A stretch of 64,000 nucleotides of DNA from Tieghemostelium lacteum (taxonomy: Eukaryota; Evosea; Eumycetozoa; Dictyosteliales; Raperosteliaceae), in contig LODT01000013.1 of the NCBI GenBank assembly GCA_001606155.1, positions 1,116,001 to 1,180,000 on the forward strand, in the 5' to 3' direction. Of this stretch, positions 43,034 to 53,855 are shown one piece after another. The first letter of the stretch is position 1; each line of letters starts with the position of its first letter. Below the pieces are notes generated by a model. That model saw nothing but the letters and a program-made list of their open reading frames with translations, searched no databases and was not told the origin of the DNA. The position numbers and the translations under genes are program-made.

Positions 43034-43441
43034 TATACTAGAGGAAGCTACATTTATAGTATTACTGTAATATGGTGAATTTAATGGTATGGATGTAAAT
43101 AAATTAGAGGATTTTTTCATATTATTAATTGGTTGTTTTTGATCTACTAGCTCAGGTAGTTGTAAATCTGTGTGGTTATTGATATTATTATTATTATTAT
43201 TATTATGATTTAGATGATCATGATATTGATTATTTAGTTCTTTTTCATGTTCAGTATATCCAATACCCATAAGTAAAGGATTAGTTGATTTGACACTATC
43301 ATCTAAAGAAACATTTGACATTTCATCATCATTATGACCATTGGTCAATATTGCACCGCCATTGCTATTACTATTACTGTTATTACTATTGTTTTCGTGA
43401 TATTGATATTCAAGATTATTAATCTTTTTTAAGTTTGACAT
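38444..43441 (-). CDS. P4-type ATPase (phospholipid flippase) with extra N-terminal membrane helices
   Basis: Exons on the minus strand: 43441-42637 and 42552-38444, with an 84-base intron (GTATGT...AATAG) joined as FFQGIFLLIGLYG. 1637 aa, longer than most P4-ATPases. A long Asn/Gln-rich N-terminus precedes four hydrophobic helices (around residues 235-380), before the first canonical pair (VIYFQFSRLANLYTLC... and PLLVVIIVSGFKELMED). Core motifs are complete: PADMICL, DGETNLK, the phosphorylated FSDKTGTLT (Asp about residue 893) and GDGANDVPMI. It should move aminophospholipids to the cytosolic leaflet with a CDC50 partner. Its N-terminal addition is unusual. Confidence 0.88.
42995..43033. 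repeat. ATT/AAT trinucleotide repeat
   Basis: About 13 units that encode an Asn run in the P4-ATPase N-terminus on the minus strand; the next AAT-like cluster at 43185-43205 encodes a second Asn run. Confidence 0.8.
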
Positions 43442-43901
43442 TTATATCTGCTCGTTAACTAACCACCAATATTTAATATTCCAAACAACTATAATTGTCT
43501 GGTTACCTAGAATTTCAAATAAATAATTTATAAAATAAAATAAATAAAATTAAAAAAAAAAAAAGATTATTTCCTTCAAGTTAGTTTTTTAGACGTTGGT
43601 GGATGAGGTGAAAAAAAAAATATTAAAAAAAAGAAATCGAAATTAATTGCAATTAGAATTTAATACAATTCGACTCACAATATTTTTATTTTTTTAAATG
43701 AATCTGTGAAATTCAATGAGAACTTTAAATATTAAATTCTCCAATGCTTTGTTTTATTTGAAGCTGAGTTACTTGTTGTTCAAGATCCACTGCTATCTGC
43801 AGATTAAAAAATAGAGTTAACTTGATCCTGTGATGTTGTAAATGGGTAATTCTTTTTACAATTTATGATTTGTAATTTATTTTATCAAATTTTTAAATAA
43901 A
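43442..43901. other. Intergenic region with a weak exon-like island
   Basis: A- and T-run-rich spacer upstream of the flippase. On the minus strand, 43800-43733 reads as an exon-like tail after a CTGCAG acceptor: IAVDLEQQVTQLQIKQSIGEFNI and a stop. I could not join it to an upstream exon. No other signal. Confidence 0.4.
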
Positions 43902-44157
43902 TTAACAAATATTGATATCAATATCAATATCAATATCAATGTTATTTCTTCTTCTTCTACCACATCCACAACCACCTCCACATTGTAATTGCTCCATTGT
44001 TTGAGGAATTATAGTACTTGATGAACCTCTGATATTACCTTTTGAAACAGAGCCATTTTGAATAATTCCAATGTTTGATAATGTTTCTATTTGTTTATTA
44101 AAAATTAGTCTAAGATAGATAAATTTATGTATAATAAATATACTTACTGTAAATCAT
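43902..44157 (-). CDS. Spliced small Cys-Gly-rich protein, HssA/B-like
   Basis: Two exons on the minus strand: 44157-44148 and 44086-43902, with a 61-base intron (GTAAGT...AATAG); 64 aa. The first exon holds only ten bases (MIY + 1), so the gene has no long ORF. The protein reads KTLSNIGIIQNGSVSKGN..., then QCGGGCGCG, RRRR, and a tail of Ile-Asp repeats encoded by an ATATCA hexamer repeat. The CGGGCG core and Ser/Asn-rich start recall the small HssA/SigN family, expanded in dictyostelids and often expressed in development. The exact family placement is inference. It lies 460 bases upstream of the flippase start. Confidence 0.5.
43914..43940. repeat. ATATCA hexamer tandem repeat
   Basis: Four and a half copies of the hexamer; on the minus strand they encode the Ile-Asp dipeptide run at the end of the small Cys-Gly-rich protein. 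Confidence 0.85.
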
Positions 44158-44691
44158 TTTTAAATAACTATTGAATAAATTGAATTTGATGCTAAAAATT
44201 TAAATTTAATTCATTTTAATTGTATTTTTTTTATAAATTGTAAGCCATTTAGTAAACTAAAAGTGATTGATATTTTAAATTAAAATTCATTTAAACATAT
44301 AGATTGAACATTATTTATTTGTATCATCTAAATTGATTACAGCTGTACTCACTTTTTTAGAAAGTGATATTTTGAATCTGTCATACTATTATCTTTGTTT
44401 AAATGTTTTATAAATCTAAATTTGCAAGTTGTTGATGATATATTTGTTGAGGTCACCTTAAAAAAAATAAAAGTTTAATTTACAATTTTTATAATCTAAT
44501 GTTTTATTGTTAACTTTAATCTTTCCATCTAGTAACAAATTGAATTTGATTTGGAATTTGAATTTAGGTATTGTAAAAAAAAGTAGCACTAATTAATTTT
44601 TAAAATAATTTGAATTTGAATTAAATAAATACAAATTAAAATATTTTAATTAATGTTCAAAAAGTATTAAACTTTAATAATTATTTACTAT
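44158..44691. other. Intergenic region with an exon-like island
   Basis: 534 bases between two tandem minus-strand genes. At 44456-44353 (minus) there is an open block with a TTAAG acceptor before it and a consensus GTGAGT donor after it: TSTNISSTTCKFRFIKHLNKDN and MTDSKYHFLKK. No partner exon fits, so it is left unassigned. Confidence 0.4.
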
Positions 44692-45318
44692 TTAATAACC
44701 ACGTAAACCAATGAGGAAACCACTACCAAAACCTACTTTAAATGGAAGATTATGAGTTAAAATACCATAGAAAGTCTGATAGAATTTTTGTCTTTTTTCT
44801 TTGGTGAATTTAGAAGAGGTACGATGTTTAACACGATCCCAATCAATATTGAGGTAACCGTAGTATGACATTACTTGAATAGCCATAAAGATAGTACCAA
44901 CAACCAATAAGATTATATTACCAATCTCTCTAGTTGCATATCCACATGCATATCCAAGTATTCCAGAGAATGATGTTGTAATTGCCCATCCCTGGTAACG
45001 AGATACCTTACGAAGTCTATGAATTTCATCATACTCCTCTTTACTTATACTAACATAGTTTTCACCTTCATATCTATCTTCACATTTAATCACTGTGAAT
45101 ATAGGTAGAATTGAAATCATCAATGGTCGAGCTGTATGCAATCCAAATATACTCTTTCTACTTTTCTTTTGTTGATATTCATAGTTCTTACTATTTCCAT
45201 GATTAAAACCTAGAAATCTAAAATTACTTTTACTAAATTTGTAATCATTAATTATTTTTATAAAATTTAGATTACTTGAGTTTCTAGTGAAAATGGATCT
45301 AAATTGACTTATAAACAT
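44692..45318 (-). CDS. FUN14-domain mitochondrial outer-membrane protein
   Basis: 208 aa from the ATG at 45318. The first 60 residues are basic and hydroxylated, like a mitochondrial signal. After YQGWAITTSFSGILGYACGYATREIG and ILLVVGTIFMAIQVMSYYGYLNIDWDRVK comes a C-terminal block LTHNLPFKVGFGSGFLIGLRG. This order (G-rich helix, Q..YYGY..W, a final G-rich helix) is that of FUN14/FUNDC proteins, some of which are mitophagy receptors at mitochondria-ER contacts. I see no clear LC3-interacting motif before the domain, so a mitophagy role is not shown. Confidence 0.8.
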   Translation of the reverse strand: MFISQFRSIFTRNSSNLNFIKIINDYKFSKSNFRFLGFNHGNSKNYEYQQKKSRKSIFGLHTARPLMISILPIFTVIKCEDRYEGENYVSISKEEYDEIHRLRKVSRYQGWAITTSFSGILGYACGYATREIGNIILLVVGTIFMAIQVMSYYGYLNIDWDRVKHRTSSKFTKEKRQKFYQTFYGILTHNLPFKVGFGSGFLIGLRGY

Positions 45319-45710
45319 TTTTCCCTCAATCTTCTATCACACAAGTGGTATGAACAAACAAATGAAAATTTAGAAAAAAAAAATTATTAATATTTATAAT
45401 TTTTGAGGTGTGTTACCTAATATATGTATATATCCTGCATTTTTGAGATTGTATATCCACTGCTGTTAGTGTTTCCAACTTTATATTTTCTTCTTTGACC
45501 TAAAATGAAAAATTAATCTTTTTTGCCTAGCATTAGAGTATGTGAAAAATCTAAAGTAGATTGAGTTTATTTCACAGTAATTACACTGTTACTTTGTTAT
45601 TAAAGTATGTCTCTCTCTCTCTCATTATGAACTATTATTACTATTATATTGGGTGATTGTGAAGGTGAGTGTGTTGGGGGTATAAAAATCTTTTTTTCTA
45701 TGTTATTTCC
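45319..45710. other. Intergenic region with a possible micro-ORF and a GA/CT repeat
   Basis: 392 bases, the 3' flank of the Ubc13 gene on the minus strand. It has a CT repeat (45610-45623) and the weak spliced ORF listed at 45413-45625. Otherwise A/T-run DNA. Confidence 0.4.
45413..45625 (-). CDS. Possible spliced micro-ORF (low confidence)
   Basis: Two blocks on the minus strand, 45625-45593 and 45499-45413, are joined by GTAACA...TTTAG (93 bases) to read 39 aa: MRERETYFNNK then VKEENIKLETLTAVDIQSQ... The first exon lies on the GA repeat. It could as well be the 3' untranslated region of Ubc13. The segment AGCAGTGGAT also occurs in the island at 43733-43800. No family match is known. Confidence 0.2.
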
Positions 45711-46497
45711 TTATTCTTTGTTGGCATATAGTTTAGTCCATTCTTTGGCTATATTAAAAAATTAGTATACAAACAGATGGTAACTTATAATCATTATAAA
45801 ATAATTACTAACCTTTAGAAATAGCTTCTTTTTCATTTGTTTTCCAATGTTCAGCAACATCATTAGCTAAAGGATCTATGTTAATTTGAATAAAGAAATA
45901 TGTTAATAACACCACTATTTATAAAAATATGTATGAATACATGAAAACATACCATCTGGGTTTGGTGCAGATAATAAAGCTTGAATTGATAAAAGTACAG
46001 TACGAATTTGTAAAGCTGGGCTCCATTTCTCTTTTAAAATATCTAAACATATTCTACCTAGCTTATCAATATTTGGATGATAGATTTTAGTGAGGAAACG
46101 AACTTTTGGAGCTGACATTGGGTAGTCATCTGTCAAAAATAACTCTAAATGAAAAATTCCTCCTTCAAATGGTGATTCTACTGGGCCTGCAATAATAACA
46201 TTAAAATAACGAACATTATCTGTTGCTGGTGTTGCTGAAATACCTGGTGCTATATTATCATCAATTTGGTAAATATACATTGTTTCATTTTATAAAATTA
46301 CTATGATAAAAGTGACAGTTGTTTGTGATGTTTTAACTACAACAGTTATTTGTATCTTTTTAAAATCATACCTGGTTCACTGATAAGTCTTTGTGTTTCC
46401 TATAATTATGATTGAATGTTAGATTATATTGTTTTAAATTAACATTTTGGTTGATCAACTTTACTTTAATAATTCTTTTTGGAAGAGAGTTCATCAT
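45711..46497 (-). CDS. ube2n: Ubiquitin-conjugating enzyme E2 N (Ubc13)
   Basis: Five exons on the minus strand: 46497-46465, 46399-46372, 46249-45953, 45875-45813, 45748-45711; introns of 65, 122, 77 and 64 bases. 152 aa, as in other Ubc13s. Reading: [71 protein letters not shown] (HPN, active-site Cys), [27 protein letters not shown]. With a UEV partner it makes Lys63-linked ubiquitin chains for DNA damage tolerance and signalling. The ATG at 46494 could also be the start. The frame beginning at 46280 is only exon 3 read into introns. Confidence 0.95.
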
Positions 46498-46904
46498 TTA
46501 TATACTGTACAAATAAAAAAAAATAAAAAAAATTAAATTTTGAAAAAAAAAATTCATGAATAAATTACTTCTGATTCAAACAACTTAAAATTTCAGTTTT
46601 GGGAGAAAACAAAAATCACACTTCAAATGGGTTTTTTTTAAGATTTCATTATACTATTGCTTTGGAGTTTTATCTGATATTGATTAGATGTATATATTAA
46701 GTTAAATTTGGTGTAATATTAAAGATTTTTTTTTTACGATTTTTTTTTAGATTGATTTAGATGCACCAAAGGGCATTATTTGAAAAGACATTTGTTTTGT
46801 ATGACTGATTAAATTTCAATTGATTGAAGGATTACGATAGTGATAGTCGTCCTTCTAAGGTTCTTTAATTTTTTTTTTTTCCTAATTATTTTATACCTAA
46901 TCTA
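46498..46904. other. Shared promoter region
   Basis: 407 bases between the divergent Ubc13 and EGF-protein starts, with several A- and T-runs (46508-46560, 46721-46748, 46869-46881). I see no ORF or structure. Confidence 0.55.
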
Positions 46905-49900
46905 ATGTTAACAGTTAAATTTAAAATTAATTTTGTATTATTACTATTAATCTTGATCACATTTTGTTACTATGCTGCTATTGTGGTTAATGGAGAAATT
47001 GAAATTAGAGAAGTTACAAGCCAATTTCAATTGAAATTAAATGAAAATGATTTTATGGATGGTAACCCTCTGAGACAATGTAGATATTATTTTGTATTTG
47101 TAGCCGGTCAATTACAACAAAATGGTGACGTGCTATTATATAATATGCCATCTGAATATCAATCATTTTTAAACCCACCAATTGTATTATATAGTGATCC
47201 TGATCAGGTTATAATCACAGTTACATATAAAGTAAATGAAGGTACACAAGGTAACCTATCAGTCAGTCTGGAGGAGAAATTATCCAACACCCAGATCCAA
47301 ACTGGATCTCTAGATAATTTCTATCAGTATAATTGTGTAATGTCATCTAGTAGACAACTCACAACTACACAGACATACCAAACACTACAAAGATTAAATT
47401 GGCTAGAGTTCTACTACAGTTTCACTCTATTGAATTACACTTATCTAGTAGATCCTATTGATTTACAATATGGAACAGCAACACCATTTGTAATTCAAAG
47501 TCTATCACCAATTATACTGCCAACTAAAACTCCACTTTCATTACAGTTGTGTCCATCCAATTTGGCATTGCTTACTAATTTTGCCGATGCATCCACTACC
47601 CTAACATCAGCTGCTAATGGAAATCCATCTACTTTAGATGTTCTATTTACTGCCTATAATTATTCTCCTGATAGTTTGTATTATTTTCAATAATCATTCA
47701 CACCTAATATTATATTTACTTTTATCTATTCTACAGATGTTGATAGTGGCGTAAATACATTGTCCATTTCATTTGCACCAATCATCAGCCAGTATTATAG
47801 AGGTTGGAATCAAATATATTCATTTTCTTCTATAGATTTCCCAGGAAATGATGTTAAAGATAAAGTTTGGTTTGGTTCATTTGATGGTAATGCACAATTA
47901 CTACCTAATCAGCATTTAGTATTCTCTAACACAGCTCAAAAGTTTGTAGTTGCTTTTGGAGATATATCTCCTGTTTCGGCTATAAACCAAATCAAGGTAG
48001 TTGATATGTTAGGTTCTACATTAAATTCACAAGATTTTACTACATTGGTTATTAATCCAATTTCACCAGAATATAACCAATATAATAACTTTCAGACTAT
48101 AGGAGCTGTTTTGAACTTTAGATTTCCATTGAATGATATTGATTGCCAGGTTGGATATTTAGAACAAACTATTAGTGCTCCATATCCATATGGTTGGTCG
48201 AGATTCACAGATCCTCAATTACAACTAGTTTACGCACCTATATATATGGTAAGAGTAGCTTTCAGAAACAATCCACCATTCTCACTTTCGTGCAAACAAA
48301 CTAGTGTCTTTGAAACTACAGTTAACCCAACAAGTTATGTACCATCAACAAACACCAATCCACCAGTATTAGTTGACTTTAGATGGACTAAATTAGATAA
48401 GAGACATGTTATCATTCACCTTCAAGTAACATCAGATAATGGACTCGACTATATTGAATTTAATTCATTTAGAATTCAAGCCTTAAATGCATTAGTTGGT
48501 GGTACTACTACAGATGGATCCTATGAGTTTATGTTAACTCTAGATAACTATGCCTACTATGATACATTAATCTTCACCGATATGTATCGTAACCAGCTCG
48601 AAACCAATGCCCAACAGTTTTTCAGTTCATTCAGCTCTGTTACTGATAGTTATCCACTACCATACTTCATTCCATTGATTGTGTTCACTCCATCTGATAT
48701 CACATTCTTCCAATTCAGTATAAACCAAATCAATACTACAGGTAGAGTAACTGAACTCAGTCTTTTTATTCAATTTGAAAATCAAGTTGAAGATATGCTT
48801 GTATCTTTACTTTTGGATATCCCATTTACCGATCAAAAACCATTCTATGCTGTTTATGCTGAAGATTTGGAAATGTTTGTAATTAAATTTACTCTACCTG
48901 CCAATTTAATAGGACCATCTATTCCCTATGATATAGTTGTTAATTACAACCCAATTAAGATGTATCAACTCATTCCTGTATTGGGTGTTCAATCTGTAGT
49001 ATTACAAGTTTCCTCTCAAGTTGGTGACCAAATGCCACCATTGATAACTAAAATACAAATTAGTAATGCAGGACCAGTTTTCAACTCTATAATGGCTACT
49101 TTTACAATTGTAGTTGAAGATCAAGAAAATGGGTTTAAAGAAGGTATGGTTCACATTACCAGTCCATTAGATGTAGCAGGTCACAAGTTCTTAATAACAA
49201 GCCAACTAATTCCACCTAATGGATACACTGCTCCTGTTGCCGGGTCAACTTCAATTAAATCTACATTTGTATTGACCTTCCCAGTATCAGACAAATGTAT
49301 TCAGGATCACAGTTATTATACTATTACCAGCAGTTATCTCATTGATAAACAAGGCTATAAAAGTGACAGTTCAGATACCACAAAAATTAATCCTGTTGTT
49401 CAGATTATTGGTAATGAAAACTTTACATTACCAATATCTGGTTGTACGACATCTACCAATTCATATATTACCATTACCAGCTTAAATGTCTCATCCAATA
49501 GTTTGGTTGCAAATGGTAGAGATGCGCAGGTTACATTCTCTTTCTTAGCATCTGACACAACCTATGGTATTCCCAATAGTAATAGACCTACTGTTTATTT
49601 AACAACAGTTGCTGAGAAACCACTAGAATGTCTGGCTGAAGTTACTGTAAACTCAGCAAACGAAGTTAAATATCAATGTTCAATTACCATTCCAGCATTC
49701 TTTGGTTATAATGATGGTATATTCATTTCTATATATGGACTTATAAATAATCAATACATTCACCAAGGTTTCAATAGTGAAGCACTTTATGGTATGGGGT
49801 TGCCACATTCTATCACTTGGAACAAAGGGGTCATCAATTGGGAATACTACACTCCAAATATTCAGTCAATACTTCCATATGAGAAATACTCTGAATATGT

Positions 49901-51167
49901 GACTATAAGAGCCTTGATTTTTAATGGTGATAATGTAGAGGCCTCTGTTACTTACCATAACGGAGAAACTTCAACTGTCGAAATAACATCACTCAGTTCA
50001 GTTACTGTATTTGAAGTTGAAGTAGATACCACTCTAAGTATACTTCCATTTAATATCGTTTTGAAGACTACCAATGGAGCATCTGATCCTATACTTGTCA
50101 CACCCATTGAGCCATTATTACCACCACCTGAAACCATACCACCAACTCCAAAACCATGTCAAGGTACACCAACATGTGGAGGTTCTGATAAAGGAACTTG
50201 TACTCAATACGGTTGCAAATGTACCCTTCCATGGACAGGAGTTGATTGCCTATCACAAATACTAATATACAAACTACCACCTATAAATGAAACTGCCCCA
50301 ACTTATCTAGCATCACTTTCTAATCTCCAAAATAGCTCGTTTACATGTAAAACATTCATGCATTCTCTCCAGGAAATCAATTTCAAAGGTGAAGTGGTAT
50401 CCACTGTTAATTTACTTGATAAACAATGGACATTTGTAAATGACACCAATACCTACAAACGTTCATTCCAATACTCTACCTCATTTATCCAAAATTCTGT
50501 AACCACTAAATTAAATGTTACCCTAACTTGGTTGAACAAGAGTAGAGACCTTGACTTTGCCGGGCAAAGATTTACAGTTTCGCCATCTACTTACAAATAC
50601 TCCATCACCATCTCCAAATTTGGATTCCAACAATCACTAAACACTCTAAAACTAATCTTTGATACCGACCTTGAATACAACGAAGCTACCACAGATGTAT
50701 GTTCAAGTAAACATTCGTCCACCGATGACATGTTCCGTTACACCAGATTAAGAATCGGTGATATGACACTTCTCTCAAGATATGTAAACTACGCAATTAT
50801 CGATGACCGTAATACACTAATTTCCAACGAACCAGTTAATCTTCAAGAAAAGATCTCCTACAACACCACAAATCTTCTAGTAGCCATTAACATCCCACAT
50901 TACAATGTATTCGCCATTTTAGACCCAGATTTCTCTGTTCTTCTTGACAGTAAACCAACTGATGCTCAAACTGAAAATTCAATTTGTTTCTCTGATGATT
51001 CTTCAAATAGTAAATCCAGTCTTTCCAAAACACAAATTGCAGGTATAATAGTTGGTTCAGTTGTAGGTGGACTTTGTATTATAGGTGTAACACTCTACAT
51101 AGTTTTTAGAAAATATAAATATTCAAAAATCATTTTATCCCTACGTGAGAGAACAACCAGAAAATAA
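46905..51167 (+). CDS. Large EGF-bearing type I membrane glycoprotein, ComC-like
   Basis: Exons 46905-47673 and 47737-51167 (63-base intron, GTTTGT...TACAG), 1399 aa. A hydrophobic N-terminus (FVLLLLILITFCYYAAIVVNG) is a signal peptide. The long ectodomain is rich in beta-type sequence and N-x-S/T sites. Near residue 1065 there is one EGF-like module (CxxxxxCGG...GTCTQYGCKCTLPWTGVDC). The protein ends in one membrane helix (AGIIVGSVVGGLCIIGVTLYIVF) and a short basic tail (RKYKYSK...RERTTRK). This layout is that of dictyostelid ComC-type surface proteins linked to cell contact and signalling. The ligand is unknown. Two open frames in the track are its exons. Confidence 0.82.
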
Positions 51168-51231
51168 ATAATCCACCCTAATATAAATTAATTGAATATT
51201 TCAATTACTTGATTTATATTCAAAATCAATT

Positions 51232-52263
51232 TTAATTTTCTTTTTCCTTGTCTGTAATTTTATCTGAAATTGTAGTAGTTGTTGTTGTAGTTGTATTATT
51301 ACAATTATTATTAGATTCAGTTTGCTTTTTTGGTATATTTATTTGCGGTAGTCCAGCTATATTTCTTAAATTATATTTCTTATATTTATTAAAATCAGAT
51401 ACAATTGAAAATGTACAAAAATTCTAATAATTAAAGTTAATTAATATAATATTATTTGATGTTATTGATAACAAAATACATACAACCATAATTTCAACTA
51501 GAATTATAAGATTGGGGTTTTCTAAATCTGGTTTATGCTTTGTGTCTATTAGCGGTAAAATTGCTTTCATATATTCACTCCTACTTATACTATTATTATT
51601 TCTTGCTCTAAATTCTAATCTATAAGTTGTTGGTGTACTTGGGAAACATTTATCAATTAATGTTTTTAATTCTTCCATAAAATTCTTTAAATGACAACTT
51701 TTCATTATTGGTATGATTCTAGACACAGCTCTAAAAGAATAGGTATTTTGAATGTAAGTATTTATAAATATTGGACACAATGTCTATTTAAATATATACT
51801 TTGATGAAATCTTCTTTTCTTTTTCAAAACTATCAAATATTCTAGAGGTAAGTTCTATAACATCTACACCAGCATTCTCTTTAAACCCTATAAATGCAAT
51901 GTTTTTACACTTTACATCATATTTCCAATAGGCTCTATTACTTATTTTACTCTGTTCTTTTACAGATGCAATTTCTTGTTCTAAGAGTTTAGATATATCA
52001 AATACTTCATCTTCATTTTGTTGCTTTTTAGGTGTTGTGTCGTTGCTTTGTTTGCTTTCCAATGTCAATGGGTATTGACTTAGAATGTTCATCATATCTT
52101 TGAAAGCTTGTCCATCTTTTCCTTGATCATATGTATATAATAGACCTGATAATCCATACATTTCTTGATCTCTAGATTGTTTATTAAACTTTTTTGTTGG
52201 TCTTTCATTACTGTTCTCTGTTTCATCACCATTTAATTTTCTTTTTAAACTTTCCTCACTCAT
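51232..52263 (-). CDS. thumpd1: THUMP-domain protein, Tan1/THUMPD1 type
   Basis: Exons on the minus strand: 52263-51800, 51730-51484, 51423-51232; introns of 69 and 60 bases. 300 aa. Intron 1 removes an in-frame TAG and joins ISSK to AVSRIIPIMKSC; intron 2 (GTATGT) joins LVEIMV to NFCTFSIVSDFNKYKKYNL. Both joints line up with human THUMPD1 (KAVCCLSVV...KYNL). The THUMP core is YRLEFRARNNNSISRSEYM, then LENPNLIILVEIM. The C-terminus is Lys/Asn/Thr-rich and ends KITDKEKEN. THUMPD1/Tan1 is the tRNA-binding adaptor for N4-acetylcytidine formation by the NAT10/Kre33 enzyme. Confidence 0.85.
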
Positions 52264-52469
52264 TTTTATATGTAAATGATTGGATTAATTTTTTTTTTAG
52301 ATAAACCTCGAGAATTTAAATTTTATCTACTAAAAGTGAATTATCAAAACTAATTTATTATCTTCAACCTAAGAAAGGTAATTCAAAACAAATGATTTGT
52401 TTTCAAAATTTTTTGTTCATTTTGACAAATCGATTTTCACATACCAAAGTGGTATTTGTATAACAAAAA

Positions 52470-53855
52470 ATGAATGGAATGAATGCAATGAATCAAGGAA
52501 ATAAACCAATGATTCCCAATTCCATTTTGAAACATATACCAGAACCTTTACAAGGGCTCTTTGAGAATCCATTTTTTTCAGCAGGTTTTGGATTAATTGG
52601 TGTTGGTAGTATATTGGCAATAGGTAGAAAAGGGTTTCAACAATCATTGATACAGGCTAGAAGATACTTTTTTGTATCTGTAGAAGTTCCATCAAAAGAT
52701 AAGAGTTATCTGTGGTTAATGGAATGGTTATCCACAAAGAAATCTACATCAACTCGACATGTCTCAGTAGAGACAACCTACTCACAACACGAATCTGGTG
52801 AGATACATACAAAAGTCAATTTTATACCGTCAGTAGGTACACATTATGTATACTACAGAGGAAGGGTAATAAAAGTAGAGAGATCACGTGAAAAGAATAT
52901 TGTTGACATGTCAAGTGGAAACCTTTGGGAATCCATCACTTTGACCACCTTAGGTACTAGTAGACAAATATTTCAGAAACTTATAGAAGAGGCCAAAGTT
53001 ATGGCACTTGATAAAGAAGAGGGTAGAACACTTATCTATTCCTCTATGGGTACAGAATGGAGAAGATTTGGACATCCTCGTAAAAGGAGACCTATTGGAA
53101 CTGTAGTATTAGACAGGGGGCTATCAGATCTCATATGTCAAGATGTTAAAAAGTTCCTCGGAAACTCTCAATGGTATACAGAAAGAGGTATTCCTTATCG
53201 TAGGGGATACTTACTCTATGGACCACCAGGTACAGGAAAATCATCATTTATAACTGCATTGGCAGGTGAATTACAATTGAGTATTTGCATACTTAATCTA
53301 GCAGGAAAGAATATATCAGATAACACATTAAATCAATTATTAAGTTCAGCACCTCAGAGATCAATTATATTACTCGAAGATATTGATTCTGCAATTCAGA
53401 CTGGAAATGGGGGAGGAGGAGGACCTACTTCACCAGGATCATCTGATAGATCCATTTCCAATGTCATGCAATATCAAGGATATTCAGGTACAGGTTTACA
53501 AAATTCAGGAAACAGTGGGCAATTGACATTCTCAGGATTACTAAATGCCTTGGATGGAGTTGCAGCCTCAGAAGGAAGAATTCTATTCATGACCACAAAT
53601 CACCTGGAAAAACTAGACAAGGTACTAATTAGACCTGGTCGTGTTGATCTTCAAGTACCTATTGGTCTATCTACAAACTATCAAATGGAAAATATCTTTT
53701 TGAAATTCTATCCAAAACAAGAAACCCTTGCTAAAAACTTTGTAGAAAGATTACCAGAACATCAAATATCACCAGCACAATTACAAGCCTATTTTATGCA
53801 ATACTCTGATGATCCTCATAAAGCTGTAAACAATTCTCAAGAACTGATTCATTAA
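52470..53855 (+). CDS. bcs1l: Mitochondrial AAA chaperone Bcs1
   Basis: 461 aa from the ATG at 52470. Order: a short N-terminus with one membrane helix (FFSAGFGLIGVGSILAIG), the Bcs1-specific region (QARRYFFVSVEVPSKDKSYLWLMEWLS...), then the AAA domain with Walker A GPPGTGKSS, Walker B IILLEDIDSA, sensor MTTNHLEKLD and arginine finger RPGRVD. A Gly/Ser/Thr-rich insert of about 40 residues (GNGGGGGPTSPGSSD) lies between Walker B and the sensor. Bcs1 moves the folded Rieske Fe-S protein across the inner membrane to complex III. It is divergent from the THUMP protein gene by about 200 bases. Confidence 0.93.
   Translation: MNGMNAMNQGNKPMIPNSILKHIPEPLQGLFENPFFSAGFGLIGVGSILAIGRKGFQQSLIQARRYFFVSVEVPSKDKSYLWLMEWLSTKKSTSTRHVSVETTYSQHESGEIHTKVNFIPSVGTHYVYYRGRVIKVERSREKNIVDMSSGNLWESITLTTLGTSRQIFQKLIEEAKVMALDKEEGRTLIYSSMGTEWRRFGHPRKRRPIGTVVLDRGLSDLICQDVKKFLGNSQWYTERGIPYRRGYLLYGPPGTGKSSFITALAGELQLSICILNLAGKNISDNTLNQLLSSAPQRSIILLEDIDSAIQTGNGGGGGPTSPGSSDRSISNVMQYQGYSGTGLQNSGNSGQLTFSGLLNALDGVAASEGRILFMTTNHLEKLDKVLIRPGRVDLQVPIGLSTNYQMENIFLKFYPKQETLAKNFVERLPEHQISPAQLQAYFMQYSDDPHKAVNNSQELIH

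Noticed and set aside
45915-46280. 121-codon frame beginning MYIYQIDDN as a full E2 enzyme
   Set aside because: It is exon 3 of a five-exon Ubc13 gene plus intron sequence at both ends.
51731-51799. An in-frame TAG in the THUMP protein, suggesting a broken gene
   Set aside because: It lies in a 69-base intron with good splice sites, and removal restores the alignment to THUMPD1.
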